Counted from the stretch's first letter, positions 1 through 5,906 are shown. The stretch: 6,996 nt of DNA from Candidatus Obscuribacterales bacterium (GCA_021732245.1 JAKFVJ010000290.1:1-6996); one strand, 5' to 3'. Notes: generated by a model from the sequence alone, not told the origin. Made by a program: numbers and translations.

Positions 1-216
1 CATGCATATGGACTAGATATGCACAACATGTGGGTACCGGCCAATGTAATTCCAGTTGTTGTACTCGATGTTTATGAACACGCATATATGATCGATTACG
101 GCATTGATAGAGCTAAATATCTTGACGCATTTGTCGCCAATATCGATTGGGATATTTGCAACAAGAGATTTGCTATGGCTCGCAAACATCCAGGTGGACC
201 AGATTCCACCACTTAA
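1..216 (+). CDS. Fe/Mn-family superoxide dismutase, C-terminal part (5' end outside window)
   Basis: The reading frame is open from base 1 and stops with TAA at 214-216, so only the last 71 codons are present. They match the C-terminal domain of iron/manganese superoxide dismutases, which convert superoxide to oxygen and hydrogen peroxide. The signature VLDVYEHAY (bases 61-87) carries the metal-ligand Asp (67-69) and His (79-81). It is followed by the typical tail DYGIDRAKYLDAF and NIDWDICNKRF. The ATG at base 19 is internal, because family-like sequence (HAYGLD) continues upstream of it. Metal preference (Fe, Mn or either) cannot be read from this fragment, and a signal peptide, if any, lies outside the window. 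A palindromic repeat begins 18 bp after the stop. Confidence 0.9.
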   Translation, partial: HAYGLDMHNMWVPANVIPVVVLDVYEHAYMIDYGIDRAKYLDAFVANIDWDICNKRFAMARKHPGGPDSTT

Positions 217-234
217 TGTGTAGGCAACGGCTTA

Positions 235-326
235 TGTCATCCTGAGGAGCAAAGCGACGAAGGATCTCATTGCTTAAGCTACGAGATTCTTCGTTACGTT
301 GCTTCGCAACTTCACTCAGAATGACA
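235..326. repeat. Imperfect palindromic intergenic repeat (REP/MITE-like)
   Basis: The left arm (235-268) begins TGTCATCCTGAGGAGC and ends GGATCTC. The right arm (283-326), read on the opposite strand, begins TGTCATTCTGAGTGAAG and ends GAAGAATCTC. The arms are therefore imperfect inverted copies around a 14-base loop (269-282). The right arm is about 10 bases longer and contains its own small hairpin, GTTGC-TTC-GCAAC, at 298-310. From general knowledge, repeats with this core (TGTCAT.CTGAG..GAAGCGAAGAATCTC) are scattered in intergenic regions of many unrelated bacteria. There is no protein-coding capacity. It sits between the dismutase stop and the thioesterase start, and its folded RNA could help end the dismutase transcript. 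Only one copy is in the window. Confidence 0.8.
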
Positions 327-335
327 TTAACGAAC

Positions 336-339
336 CGGA
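336..339 (+). promoter_or_regulatory. Ribosome binding site deciding the thioesterase start
   Basis: GGAG lies 7 bases before the TTG at 347. The earlier in-frame TTG at 299 lies inside the palindromic repeat and has no purine-rich stretch ahead of it. This favours 347 as the start. Confidence 0.5.
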
Positions 340-346
340 GTACAAA

Positions 347-727
347 TTGAACTCGACCGAGTTTCCTAAAGACGCAAGACAACCGGCCATTCGTGTCATG
401 CTTTTACCGCGTGACACGAATGCTGCCGGCACAATCTTTGGCGGCATTATCATGAGCTATATCGACTTAGCTGGTGCGGTGGAGGCCGGCAAGCACACGC
501 AGCATCGTATCGTCACTGTGGCCATGGATGGCGTTGTTTTCAAGCATCCAGTGCGCGTCGGTGAGCTCGTAAGTTTTTATTCCTCGACAGTCAAAGTAGG
601 CAACACGTCCGTGCGCGTGCACATTGATGTTGAGGTTGACCGTAAGGGCGAAATTATTCACGTGACAAAGGCGGATCTAACCTTTGTCTCAGTTGATAAC
701 CAAGGTAATCCAATTCCACTGAAGTAA
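347..727 (+). CDS. Acyl-CoA thioesterase, hotdog fold, YciA/ACOT-like
   Basis: A 126-residue protein of the single-hotdog acyl-CoA thioesterase family, which hydrolyses acyl-CoA to free acid and CoA in the cytoplasm. Residues 15-45 closely resemble E. coli YciA: RVMLLPRDTNAAGTIFGG followed by MSYIDLAGAV. The expected catalytic Asp (Asp40) and the conserved Asn25 are present. Further family features are the central VTVAMDGVVFKHPVRVGE (with Val-Thr-Val and the Pro-Val turn) and the strand VGNTSVRVHIDVEV. Length fits YciA (about 130 aa). TTG at 347 is chosen because a GGAG precedes it and because the residues before it would be encoded by the palindromic repeat. The next ATG (398) would remove the first conserved strand. 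It probably heads a unit with the two genes downstream. Substrate chain length cannot be told. Confidence 0.88.
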   Translation: MNSTEFPKDARQPAIRVMLLPRDTNAAGTIFGGIIMSYIDLAGAVEAGKHTQHRIVTVAMDGVVFKHPVRVGELVSFYSSTVKVGNTSVRVHIDVEVDRKGEIIHVTKADLTFVSVDNQGNPIPLK

Positions 728-738
728 TGACCGCAAAT

Positions 739-755
739 TGGTTATGATATTCAAC
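739..755 (+). promoter_or_regulatory. Possible weak -10 element before the adenosyltransferase
   Basis: TATGAT at 743-748, with a TG at 739-740, resembles a -10 box, but no convincing -35 lies 16-18 bases upstream. If used, the transcript would begin near 755, almost on the alternative GTG at 757, and so would be nearly leaderless. Read-through from the thioesterase is the simpler explanation. Confidence 0.15.
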
Positions 756-777
756 TGTGAAGTTGGACGGATCACCC

Positions 778-1362
778 ATGACATCGCCCGTCGATTTGCC
801 GGAAAATTTAGAACGCGTCCGCCTTTATTTAGGCCAAGGATGCGGTAAGACAACTGCTACTTTTGGCGTGATCTTACGAGCTATTGCTGCGCACAAAAAT
901 GTCTCCATAGTCTTCTTCGACAAATTGGAAGAGAACTCCAGCGAAGGCAAAACACTGCGTTATTTAGCTGAAGCCTCCAACGGATTCGGAAAGCTCTCTG
1001 TTAATTACACAGGTGTCAATCGTATCGGCACAGGACCTAAAGGTAGTTTCCGTCTCTACAGTTCACCCAATGGACTTCTTCCTGAAGACACAGATGCGGC
1101 CCGGCAAGGACTCAACTATGTTAAGGAAGCACTACAACGTGGAGACGATATCGTTGTCTGCGATGAACTTCTAGACATTGGTCGGGTCGGCATCATCAAC
1201 TGGGATGAAATAAAAGCAGTTCTCGATGAGCGTAAAGACCCAACGATGCTTATTCTCACAGGCCGTGTTGCGCCTGATTGGCTGACTGAACGCGCCACGA
1301 CAATTACTCAAACAACACAAGTTAAGCACCATGGTCGTGCCATCGTAGGCGTCGATTGCTAA
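778..1362 (+). CDS. CobA/BtuR/CobO-like corrinoid adenosyltransferase, divergent
   Basis: A 194-residue P-loop protein related to ATP:corrinoid adenosyltransferases (CobA/BtuR/CobO), which transfer the 5'-deoxyadenosyl group of ATP to the cobalt of reduced corrinoids during coenzyme B12 synthesis or salvage. The P-loop GQGCGKTT is at residues 19-26, followed by ATFGVILRAIAAHKNVSIV. The acidic motif VVCDELLDIG (126-135) matches the family's LLDE. The end has LILTGRVAP (158-166) and QVKHHGRAIVGVDC, matching the TGR and VKH...GIDY elements of BtuR. Odd points: the usual GNGKGKTT has Cys in place of Lys, and the Phe-x-Trp pair that helps displace the lower cobalt ligand in Salmonella CobA is not recognisable in the TGVNRIGTG segment. 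ATG 778 has a GGACGGA just upstream; GTG 757 is an alternative giving 201 aa. No other B12 genes are visible, so the substrate is inferred. Confidence 0.8.
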   Translation: MTSPVDLPENLERVRLYLGQGCGKTTATFGVILRAIAAHKNVSIVFFDKLEENSSEGKTLRYLAEASNGFGKLSVNYTGVNRIGTGPKGSFRLYSSPNGLLPEDTDAARQGLNYVKEALQRGDDIVVCDELLDIGRVGIINWDEIKAVLDERKDPTMLILTGRVAPDWLTERATTITQTTQVKHHGRAIVGVDC

Positions 1363-2051
1363 GTCCTTCCGGCATTGAGCTTAAGCCCACAGATGCCGAC
1401 GGAATTTCTCGCGTCGAAATAAAGGACAGTGGCAGTAAACAATTACTTACGTGGGATCGTTACGTAAGACTAAACGCAGCCTCGCAAGCCATAAAAGCTA
1501 CCGGTTGCATAACAGTTTTAGACGCGGGCGGATTTGACGGAGCGCTTGGTCTTTTTCTTCCCGATAAAAATATGGATCTCATTGATCCAGCCACCACAGG
1601 CGGCTCGGTGCTTCAAATTCCTGCCGCAGATAATTCGTATGACGTCGTAGCGGCAGTAGATGTCCTTGAGCACATCGACCCCAAAGATCGCGCAGGCGCT
1701 CTAAAAGAATTTGCACGTGTCGCCAAAGACTACGTAATCCTCAACTATCCATGCAAGGATTCCAAATCCGCGCAAGAAGTAGTTCTAAAATTGACCAACA
1801 ACCACTTAATTCGTGAGCATGTAGAGTGGGATTTACCGGACAGTAACTGGGTTTTAAGCGAACTCGCCAAATATAGTTTTGTCGGCACCGTTAAACCGCA
1901 TACAAGTATTGCGATCTGGATTGGGCAATATGTCAGTCTCAATCTGGCACCGGATACAGCAACTGTGCTCAACGAACATCTCATACAAAACTATGCTGAC
2001 GAGCCGACATCGAGCGCTCTTTATCATTTGCTTGTCTGCAAGCGAAATTAG
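1356..2051 (+). CDS. Class I SAM-dependent methyltransferase (Methyltransf_11 type)
   Basis: A 231-residue Rossmann-fold methyltransferase. Motif I, TVLDAGGFDGALG (residues 53-65), forms the SAM-binding glycine loop. DLIDP (74-78) carries the likely ribose-binding acidic residue after strand 2. LQIPAADNSYDVVAAVDVLE and the following HI (86-107) are the classic post-I/motif II region, and RVAKDYVILNYP (121-132) is strand 5. The C-terminal third (HLIREHVEWDLPD and onward) resembles methyltransferases found in cell-envelope polysaccharide loci, but the acceptor cannot be told. The TTG start overlaps the adenosyltransferase stop by 7 bp, with AGGCG shortly upstream, which suggests translational coupling. 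No ATG occurs in the N-terminal part. It ends 1 bp from the stop of the convergent permease. Confidence 0.85.
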   Translation: MLSPSGIELKPTDADGISRVEIKDSGSKQLLTWDRYVRLNAASQAIKATGCITVLDAGGFDGALGLFLPDKNMDLIDPATTGGSVLQIPAADNSYDVVAAVDVLEHIDPKDRAGALKEFARVAKDYVILNYPCKDSKSAQEVVLKLTNNHLIREHVEWDLPDSNWVLSELAKYSFVGTVKPHTSIAIWIGQYVSLNLAPDTATVLNEHLIQNYADEPTSSALYHLLVCKRN

Positions 2052-2052
2052 A

Positions 2053-3978
2053 TCAACCTACAATAATTTTCGGTCTGCGTACTGGATTTGGTTCCACCTG
2101 GCGTAAAATTTCTCGCGTAATAGGCGCAGTCTCACCTTCACCAAGAAAGATGTACTTAATTACATACGCGATTGGATTGCCTTCCGTCCAACCGAAATAC
2201 ACTTGAGGAATTGCCTTCGTTTGGTTGCGAAGATATAAAAGTATCGCCGCAATAGTATTGGGCACCGCATGGCTTTCACATCGTAGAACACGCCGTCCAT
2301 CAACCACATGTCCCGTCACATTGAGAGCCTCACCGCCGAATTGAGACGGATCACTTACGCTGACTTCCAAGAAAATAAAACGTGCTTCGTCGGCGGTCAG
2401 TTTGTGAATACGTCGCGTTTCGCTTTCCTTGTCGGCATAATCCATGCCACCGGGACGATGTGCCAGCAGGCTGATGCCTTCGGGAGCACCCAATTCCTCA
2501 TTCACAAAATCCTGAGCAACTTCATCAAACCGTACCTCGCCTACTCTCAATTCAAATGAACGAACTATGCGCGATGCCAGCGAAAAGATAATAATAGTTC
2601 CAATGAAGAAGGACGCAATATGCAGACCTTCAGGGCGCTCAATCATGTTGATTATCGCTGTGTAGACAAACACTACAAGAATAGACCCAAACAAAATTTT
2701 CTTGCCCAGTCCCTCTTTCCAAACAGCCAGCATGACGCCCAATGCTGCCGACACAAAAAGCACCAAGACACCGGTTGCATAAGCACCAGCTTGGGCATCA
2801 ACGCTTGCCTTAAAAATAAGTGTGACTACAAACGTTATGGCTGTGAAGAAAACAACCAACGGTCTCTGCGCTCGAGTCCATTCCGGTGCCATACCGTAAC
2901 GAGGCAAGTATCTAGGCACAAGATTCAATAATCCTGTCATGGCAGATGCGCCGGCAAACCAAAGAATAAGAATCGTGCTTATATCGTAAATTGTGCCAAG
3001 AGTCTCACCTAAATACTCATGCGCAAGATAAGCTATTGCTCTTCCATCTGCAGGTCCACCTGTTTGATAGGCTTCCGGCGGAATCAATACGGTTGTGACA
3101 ATGGTACTCCCCATGAGCAAAATAGCCATGAGAATAGCAGCGGTTAGTAAGAGTTTTTTTGTGTTTTCAATTCTGCCATGAGGTTTATCGTGATCGTCAT
3201 CTGGATTACCCTTGACCAAAGGCATCACCGCTACGCCGGTTTCAAATCCAGACATTCCCAATGCCAGTTTCGGAAATAAAAGTGCAGACACGCCAACCAT
3301 AGTCCAAACGTTACCAAACGAAGCGAATAGACCAGAGTGCCAATTTGACAAAACCTGCGGGTGCGCAGTCAATTCCATAATCGCACGACCAATTACTACA
3401 GTGTTGCAAACCAAATAGAACAACACTATTGCCACTGCCAGTCCAATCGCTTCCCGAAAGCCGGCAAGAAAAATTCCTCCCAGCAAAGCCAAAATGAAGA
3501 TCGTTAGAGCGACTCTATCCTGTAAATACGATGGCCAAATTGGGTTTTGCAATACATGCGCAGTAGCATCTGCCGCCGACAAAGTAATAGTTATAATAAA
3601 GTCAGTCGCTGCGAAACCAAGCAGTATTAAGACCAAAGTCTTACCCGACCAACCTGGCAACAAACGCTCAAGCATTGCCACACTACCCTGTCCATGCGGG
3701 CTTTCCTTAGCAACTCGTGCATACAGCGGCACCAAACCAAACAGAGTTATTAGGACAACGAGGAAAGTCGCGATCGGAGACAATAGACCGGCAGCTAGTA
3801 ATGCGATGCCCGGCTGATAACCAAGCGTAGAAAAGTAATCTAGTCCCGTAAGACACATTACCTTCCACCACGAATACTGTTCGTGTAGGTGCATTTTGCT
3901 ATTTGGGCGAATGCCTTCAAAAAACCAGCGTCGTATTTGATTCTGCGGTGTCAATGCCCTGCGCTCAGCGGTAACCAC
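2053..3978 (-). CDS. APC-superfamily permease, KUP/KimA-like architecture (substrate unproven)
   Basis: A 641-residue membrane transporter with about 12 hydrophobic helices (residues about 45-471) and a soluble C-terminal domain (about 472-641). Conserved segments include CLTGLDYFSTLGYQPG near helix 1, SPHGQGSVAML (93-103), FAATDFIITITLSAADATAH (122-141), MSGFETGVAVMPLVKGNP (242-259) and, in the tail, AVPNTIAAILLYLRN and FGWTEGNP. Databases usually call such proteins amino acid permeases. The helix 1, PHGQGS, helix 3 and GFE motifs line up in order with B. subtilis KimA (DALSSVAYG, PQGGGA, VDYILTVAVSISAGTDA, TGVEA), a potassium importer. That comparison is from memory. GTG 3978 is chosen because GGAAGGG stands just ahead of it. 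The upstream TTG 4062 (669 aa) has no Shine-Dalgarno and would precede the predicted transcription start. The adjacent KdpDE-like genes suggest potassium or osmotic adaptation; amino acid or polyamine transport remains possible. Confidence 0.85.
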   Translation of the reverse strand: MVTAERRALTPQNQIRRWFFEGIRPNSKMHLHEQYSWWKVMCLTGLDYFSTLGYQPGIALLAAGLLSPIATFLVVLITLFGLVPLYARVAKESPHGQGSVAMLERLLPGWSGKTLVLILLGFAATDFIITITLSAADATAHVLQNPIWPSYLQDRVALTIFILALLGGIFLAGFREAIGLAVAIVLFYLVCNTVVIGRAIMELTAHPQVLSNWHSGLFASFGNVWTMVGVSALLFPKLALGMSGFETGVAVMPLVKGNPDDDHDKPHGRIENTKKLLLTAAILMAILLMGSTIVTTVLIPPEAYQTGGPADGRAIAYLAHEYLGETLGTIYDISTILILWFAGASAMTGLLNLVPRYLPRYGMAPEWTRAQRPLVVFFTAITFVVTLIFKASVDAQAGAYATGVLVLFVSAALGVMLAVWKEGLGKKILFGSILVVFVYTAIINMIERPEGLHIASFFIGTIIIFSLASRIVRSFELRVGEVRFDEVAQDFVNEELGAPEGISLLAHRPGGMDYADKESETRRIHKLTADEARFIFLEVSVSDPSQFGGEALNVTGHVVDGRRVLRCESHAVPNTIAAILLYLRNQTKAIPQVYFGWTEGNPIAYVIKYIFLGEGETAPITREILRQVEPNPVRRPKIIVG

Positions 3979-3983
3979 TTTTT

Positions 3984-3990
3984 CCCTTCC
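3984..3990 (-). promoter_or_regulatory. Strong Shine-Dalgarno deciding the permease GTG start
   Basis: On the minus strand GGAAGGG is followed by AAAAA and then GTG at 3978. The longer open frame starting with TTG at 4062 is preceded by pyrimidine-rich sequence (ATCTTTCC) without any such site. Confidence 0.6.
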
Positions 3991-4065
3991 AATTTGTGAC
4001 TCAAAAAGCCCTAACTTGGATAGATTCCCAAGTAATTCCCATTTAACTGCACTTCTAATCAAGGA

Positions 4066-4093
4066 AAGATAAAGGGATGGTCTGACTTATCAA
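4066..4093 (-). promoter_or_regulatory. Candidate sigma70-type promoter for the permease
   Basis: TTGATA (4093-4088, 5 of 6 matches to the -35 consensus) is separated by 16 bases from TATCTT (4071-4066, 4 of 6 matches to the -10). Transcription would start near 4059, leaving a leader of about 80 bases before GTG 3978. The -35 hexamer coincides with the downstream half of the candidate KdpE-type direct repeat, as is common for promoters activated by OmpR/PhoB-family regulators. A perfect TTGACA at 4104-4099 lacks a matching -10 at normal spacing. Confidence 0.4.
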
Positions 4094-4104
4094 GAAAGTG
4101 TCAA
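4088..4104 (-). promoter_or_regulatory. Candidate KdpE-type operator (direct repeat, 11-bp period)
   Basis: On the minus strand the sequence reads TTGACA-CTTTC-TTGATA, two near-identical hexamers 5 bases apart. OmpR/PhoB-family regulators bind head-to-tail repeats with an 11-bp period. The E. coli KdpE site, as I recall it, is TTTATA-CTTTT-TTTACA; the two agree at 12 of 17 positions, including most of the spacer. The site lies between the kdpE-like gene and the permease, directly against the predicted -10 of the permease. The repeat is seen in the sequence; binding is inferred. Confidence 0.4.
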
Positions 4105-4108
4105 GGGC

Positions 4109-4133
4109 GGCTTAAAATTACGCAATTAAAGCC
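4109..4133 (-). terminator. Hairpin between regulator and permease (possible weak terminator or attenuator)
   Basis: On the minus strand GGCTTTAATT and AATTTTAAGCC form a stem around GCGT, with one mismatch and one bulge. It begins 2 bases after the regulator stop codon. The stem is AT-rich and no T-run follows, so it is not a standard intrinsic terminator. It could still reduce read-through into the permease or stabilise the regulator mRNA end. Confidence 0.3.
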
Positions 4134-4134
4134 A

Positions 4135-4821
4135 CTAATCGTCTGTTTTAAAACGATAACCGATGCGTGGTTCCGTACGAATGTACATTGGTCGAGCCGG
4201 ATCGTGCTCAATTTTGCTTCTTAAATTTGCCATGTGAACCCGTAAAGTGTGAGTGTCATCTACCTGATCAGGTCCCCACACTTTTGCTAGGAGTTGACTG
4301 TGCGTCAATACCCGATTCCGATACTGTATTAGGCACTTCAGGAGGTCATATTCCTTAGGCGTTAGGTGAATTTCCTCATTACCAACAGTCACGACTCTAT
4401 TTACATAGTCCACCTTAAGATCATTGATCTCAAAAACAGGATCGGCAGTGTCCTCGTCATTTCCTAAAGAACGGCGCATGACGGCGCGCATTCTGGCAAG
4501 CAATTCGCCAACACCAAATGGCTTTATCAAATAGTCGTCAGCGCCAAGATCTAATGCGCGAATTTTGTCATCTTCTCTATCTCGTACGGACAAAACAATA
4601 ATTGGAATTTTCGTCCAACGCCGGAGTTCTTCACAGACGGCAAAGCCATCTGTACCTGGCATTGCCAAATCCAATATGACAATGTCCGGTGGTCTTTCAG
4701 CAGCAAGCGTTAAACCTTCCTCGCCATTGGAAGCTGCCTGAACAGCGTAACCAGTTCGTTCTAATCCGGCACGCAAGGCTCGTCTTATTTGTGGTTCGTC
4801 ATCAATAACAAGAACTTTCAT
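4135..4821 (-). CDS. kdpE: KdpE-like response regulator, OmpR/PhoB family
   Basis: A 228-residue cytoplasmic response regulator. The receiver domain (1-116) has the acidic pair Asp7-Asp8, phospho-acceptor Asp51 (ILDLAMPGTDG), Ser78 and Lys100 (LIKPFGVGEL). The winged-helix DNA-binding domain (about 128-228) contains EIHLTPKEYDLLKCL, VLTHSQLLAKVWGP and THTLRVHMANLRSKIEHDPARP, ending RTEPRIGYRF. The WGP, the LR-M--LR-K-E-DPARP run and the TE--IGYRF end match E. coli KdpE much better than PhoB or OmpR, and the length is equal. KdpE activates potassium-transport genes when potassium is limiting. ATG 4821 is preceded by AAGGACAGG. It follows the kinase gene by 34 bp, so co-transcription is very likely. 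Its targets here are unknown; a KdpE-like direct repeat lies just after its own 3' end, in front of the permease. Confidence 0.9.
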   Translation of the reverse strand: MKVLVIDDEPQIRRALRAGLERTGYAVQAASNGEEGLTLAAERPPDIVILDLAMPGTDGFAVCEELRRWTKIPIIVLSVRDREDDKIRALDLGADDYLIKPFGVGELLARMRAVMRRSLGNDEDTADPVFEINDLKVDYVNRVVTVGNEEIHLTPKEYDLLKCLIQYRNRVLTHSQLLAKVWGPDQVDDTHTLRVHMANLRSKIEHDPARPMYIRTEPRIGYRFKTDD

Positions 4822-4855
4822 TTCGCCTGTCCTTCAAAGGCTGTCTATTAACAAC

Positions 4856-5851
4856 TTACCGCAAGGTTAGGCTAATTGTGAAGATCGAACCGCCACCTTC
4901 TCTGTTACGTGCAGCGAGGATACCACCATTGGCCTGAACTAGTCCACGACATACGGCTAAACCGATACCAAGTCCTGGTACCGAACTTTCCTGCAATCCA
5001 ACACCCCTATAGAAAGGCTCGAAGATATGTGAAATATCTTCCGTGGATAGTCCTCGTCCTCTGTCCAGTACTTCTATTAAGACTTGCTGTCCTTGCTTGC
5101 GTGCAACTATTTCCACCGTACTATCAGCAGGCGAATATTTCAGAGCGTTTTCCACTAAATTCTTCGTGACCTGAACCATTTGCACTGAATCTATGGAAAT
5201 ATCAGAGATGTTGGGATCAATGCTGACAGTAATACGTTTATTGAATTCCTCACTAAAATGATCAAGAACCATCCCGACTAGTTCCGAGACAGGCGTCGCT
5301 TCCAGCTTTGGCCGCCAGGCACCTGCTTCAAGTCGAGATAGATCAAGAATATTGCCGATTAGTCTGTTCAGCCTGTCTGATTCTTGATCAATAGTTTGAT
5401 ACAAACCTCGCTGAGTCTCCGGATCGAAAGGTTGTCCTTCAGAAAGCAACGTTGAAACAGATGCCTTAATAGCAGTCAGTGGGCTTCTAAAATCATGCGA
5501 GACCATGGAAAGTAATGCAGTCTTGAGCCTGTCGGCATCAGCAAGCGCGGAGGCTTCCGACTGTGCTTTCATCAAAGCATCACGCATTGCGACAAGTTGA
5601 CCGGTGACGACTGCAGCAAAAAGAAACATACACAGCGTTATCCACTCCGCCGGCGATTGAACGGTAAAGGTATATCGCGGTGTAATGAAAAACCAGTTAA
5701 TTGTCAGGAACGAACAAATAGATGCCCATACAGCAACACCACGACCGGCAAATAGGGCCGTTATGATCACCACAAACAAGTATAAAACCGGCGCATTAGC
5801 AGCAGTATTACCCAAGCCAAGTTGCTGCATCAGCACAGTGACTAAAGCCAC
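4856..5851 (-). CDS. Short KdpD-like sensor histidine kinase (DUF4118-HisKA-HATPase)
   Basis: A membrane histidine kinase partnered with the downstream KdpE-like regulator. From GTG 5851 it has 331 residues: transmembrane segments typical of the KdpD DUF4118 domain (about 1-88, with NAPVLYLFVVIITALFAGRG and NWFFITPRYTF), a HisKA domain with phospho-acceptor His119 in MVSHDFRSPLTAIKAS, and a HATPase domain with N box Asn231/Asn235 (NLVENALKYS), G1 LDRGRG (262-267), F box IFEPFYRG and G2 GLGIGL (293-298). It lacks the N-terminal KdpD and universal-stress-protein domains of full-length KdpD (about 900 aa). The true start is probably further upstream: GTG 5851 cuts the first helix in half, and the frame continues upstream to 5938 as RSLGKLAIQICCATLG, a basic start plus helix. 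The only possible starts there are ATT 5902, CTG 5893 and internal ATT codons. ATT 5902 lies 4 bp after the protease stop, allowing coupled re-initiation. Confidence 0.9.
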   Translation of the reverse strand: MALVTVLMQQLGLGNTAANAPVLYLFVVIITALFAGRGVAVWASICSFLTINWFFITPRYTFTVQSPAEWITLCMFLFAAVVTGQLVAMRDALMKAQSEASALADADRLKTALLSMVSHDFRSPLTAIKASVSTLLSEGQPFDPETQRGLYQTIDQESDRLNRLIGNILDLSRLEAGAWRPKLEATPVSELVGMVLDHFSEEFNKRITVSIDPNISDISIDSVQMVQVTKNLVENALKYSPADSTVEIVARKQGQQVLIEVLDRGRGLSTEDISHIFEPFYRGVGLQESSVPGLGIGLAVCRGLVQANGGILAARNREGGGSIFTISLTLR

Positions 5852-5906
5852 ACCTAAAGTGGCGCAACAAATTTGAATCGCTAATTTACCCAGTGAACGA
5901 ATGGTT

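Noticed and set aside
173..382. 69-codon minus-strand open frame across the palindrome
   Set aside because: It is made largely of repeat sequence plus antisense of the dismutase and thioesterase genes, with no supporting homology or ribosome site.
2620..2931. 103-codon plus-strand open frame inside the permease
   Set aside because: The composition is Cys/His/Lys-rich and looks random, and it lies wholly opposite conserved permease coding sequence.
3494..3817. 107-codon plus-strand open frame inside the permease
   Set aside because: It is antisense to the conserved helix 2-4 region of the permease, and its translation has no recognisable domain or Shine-Dalgarno. It is a shadow frame.
4057..4073. 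Second KdpE-like repeat TTTATC-TTTCC-TTGATT on the minus strand
   Set aside because: The two halves differ from each other and the site covers the predicted -10 and start point, where an activator would not be expected. The upstream repeat at 4088-4104 fits better.
4099..4104. Perfect TTGACA as an independent -35 box
   Set aside because: No acceptable -10 hexamer is found 15-18 bases downstream (4084-4075 reads as GACCATCC-like sequence). It is better read as half of the direct repeat.
3979..4134. c-di-AMP (ydaO-type) riboswitch before a KimA-like gene
   Set aside because: The leader after the predicted start is only about 80 nt, shorter than that riboswitch, and I see no matching conserved core.
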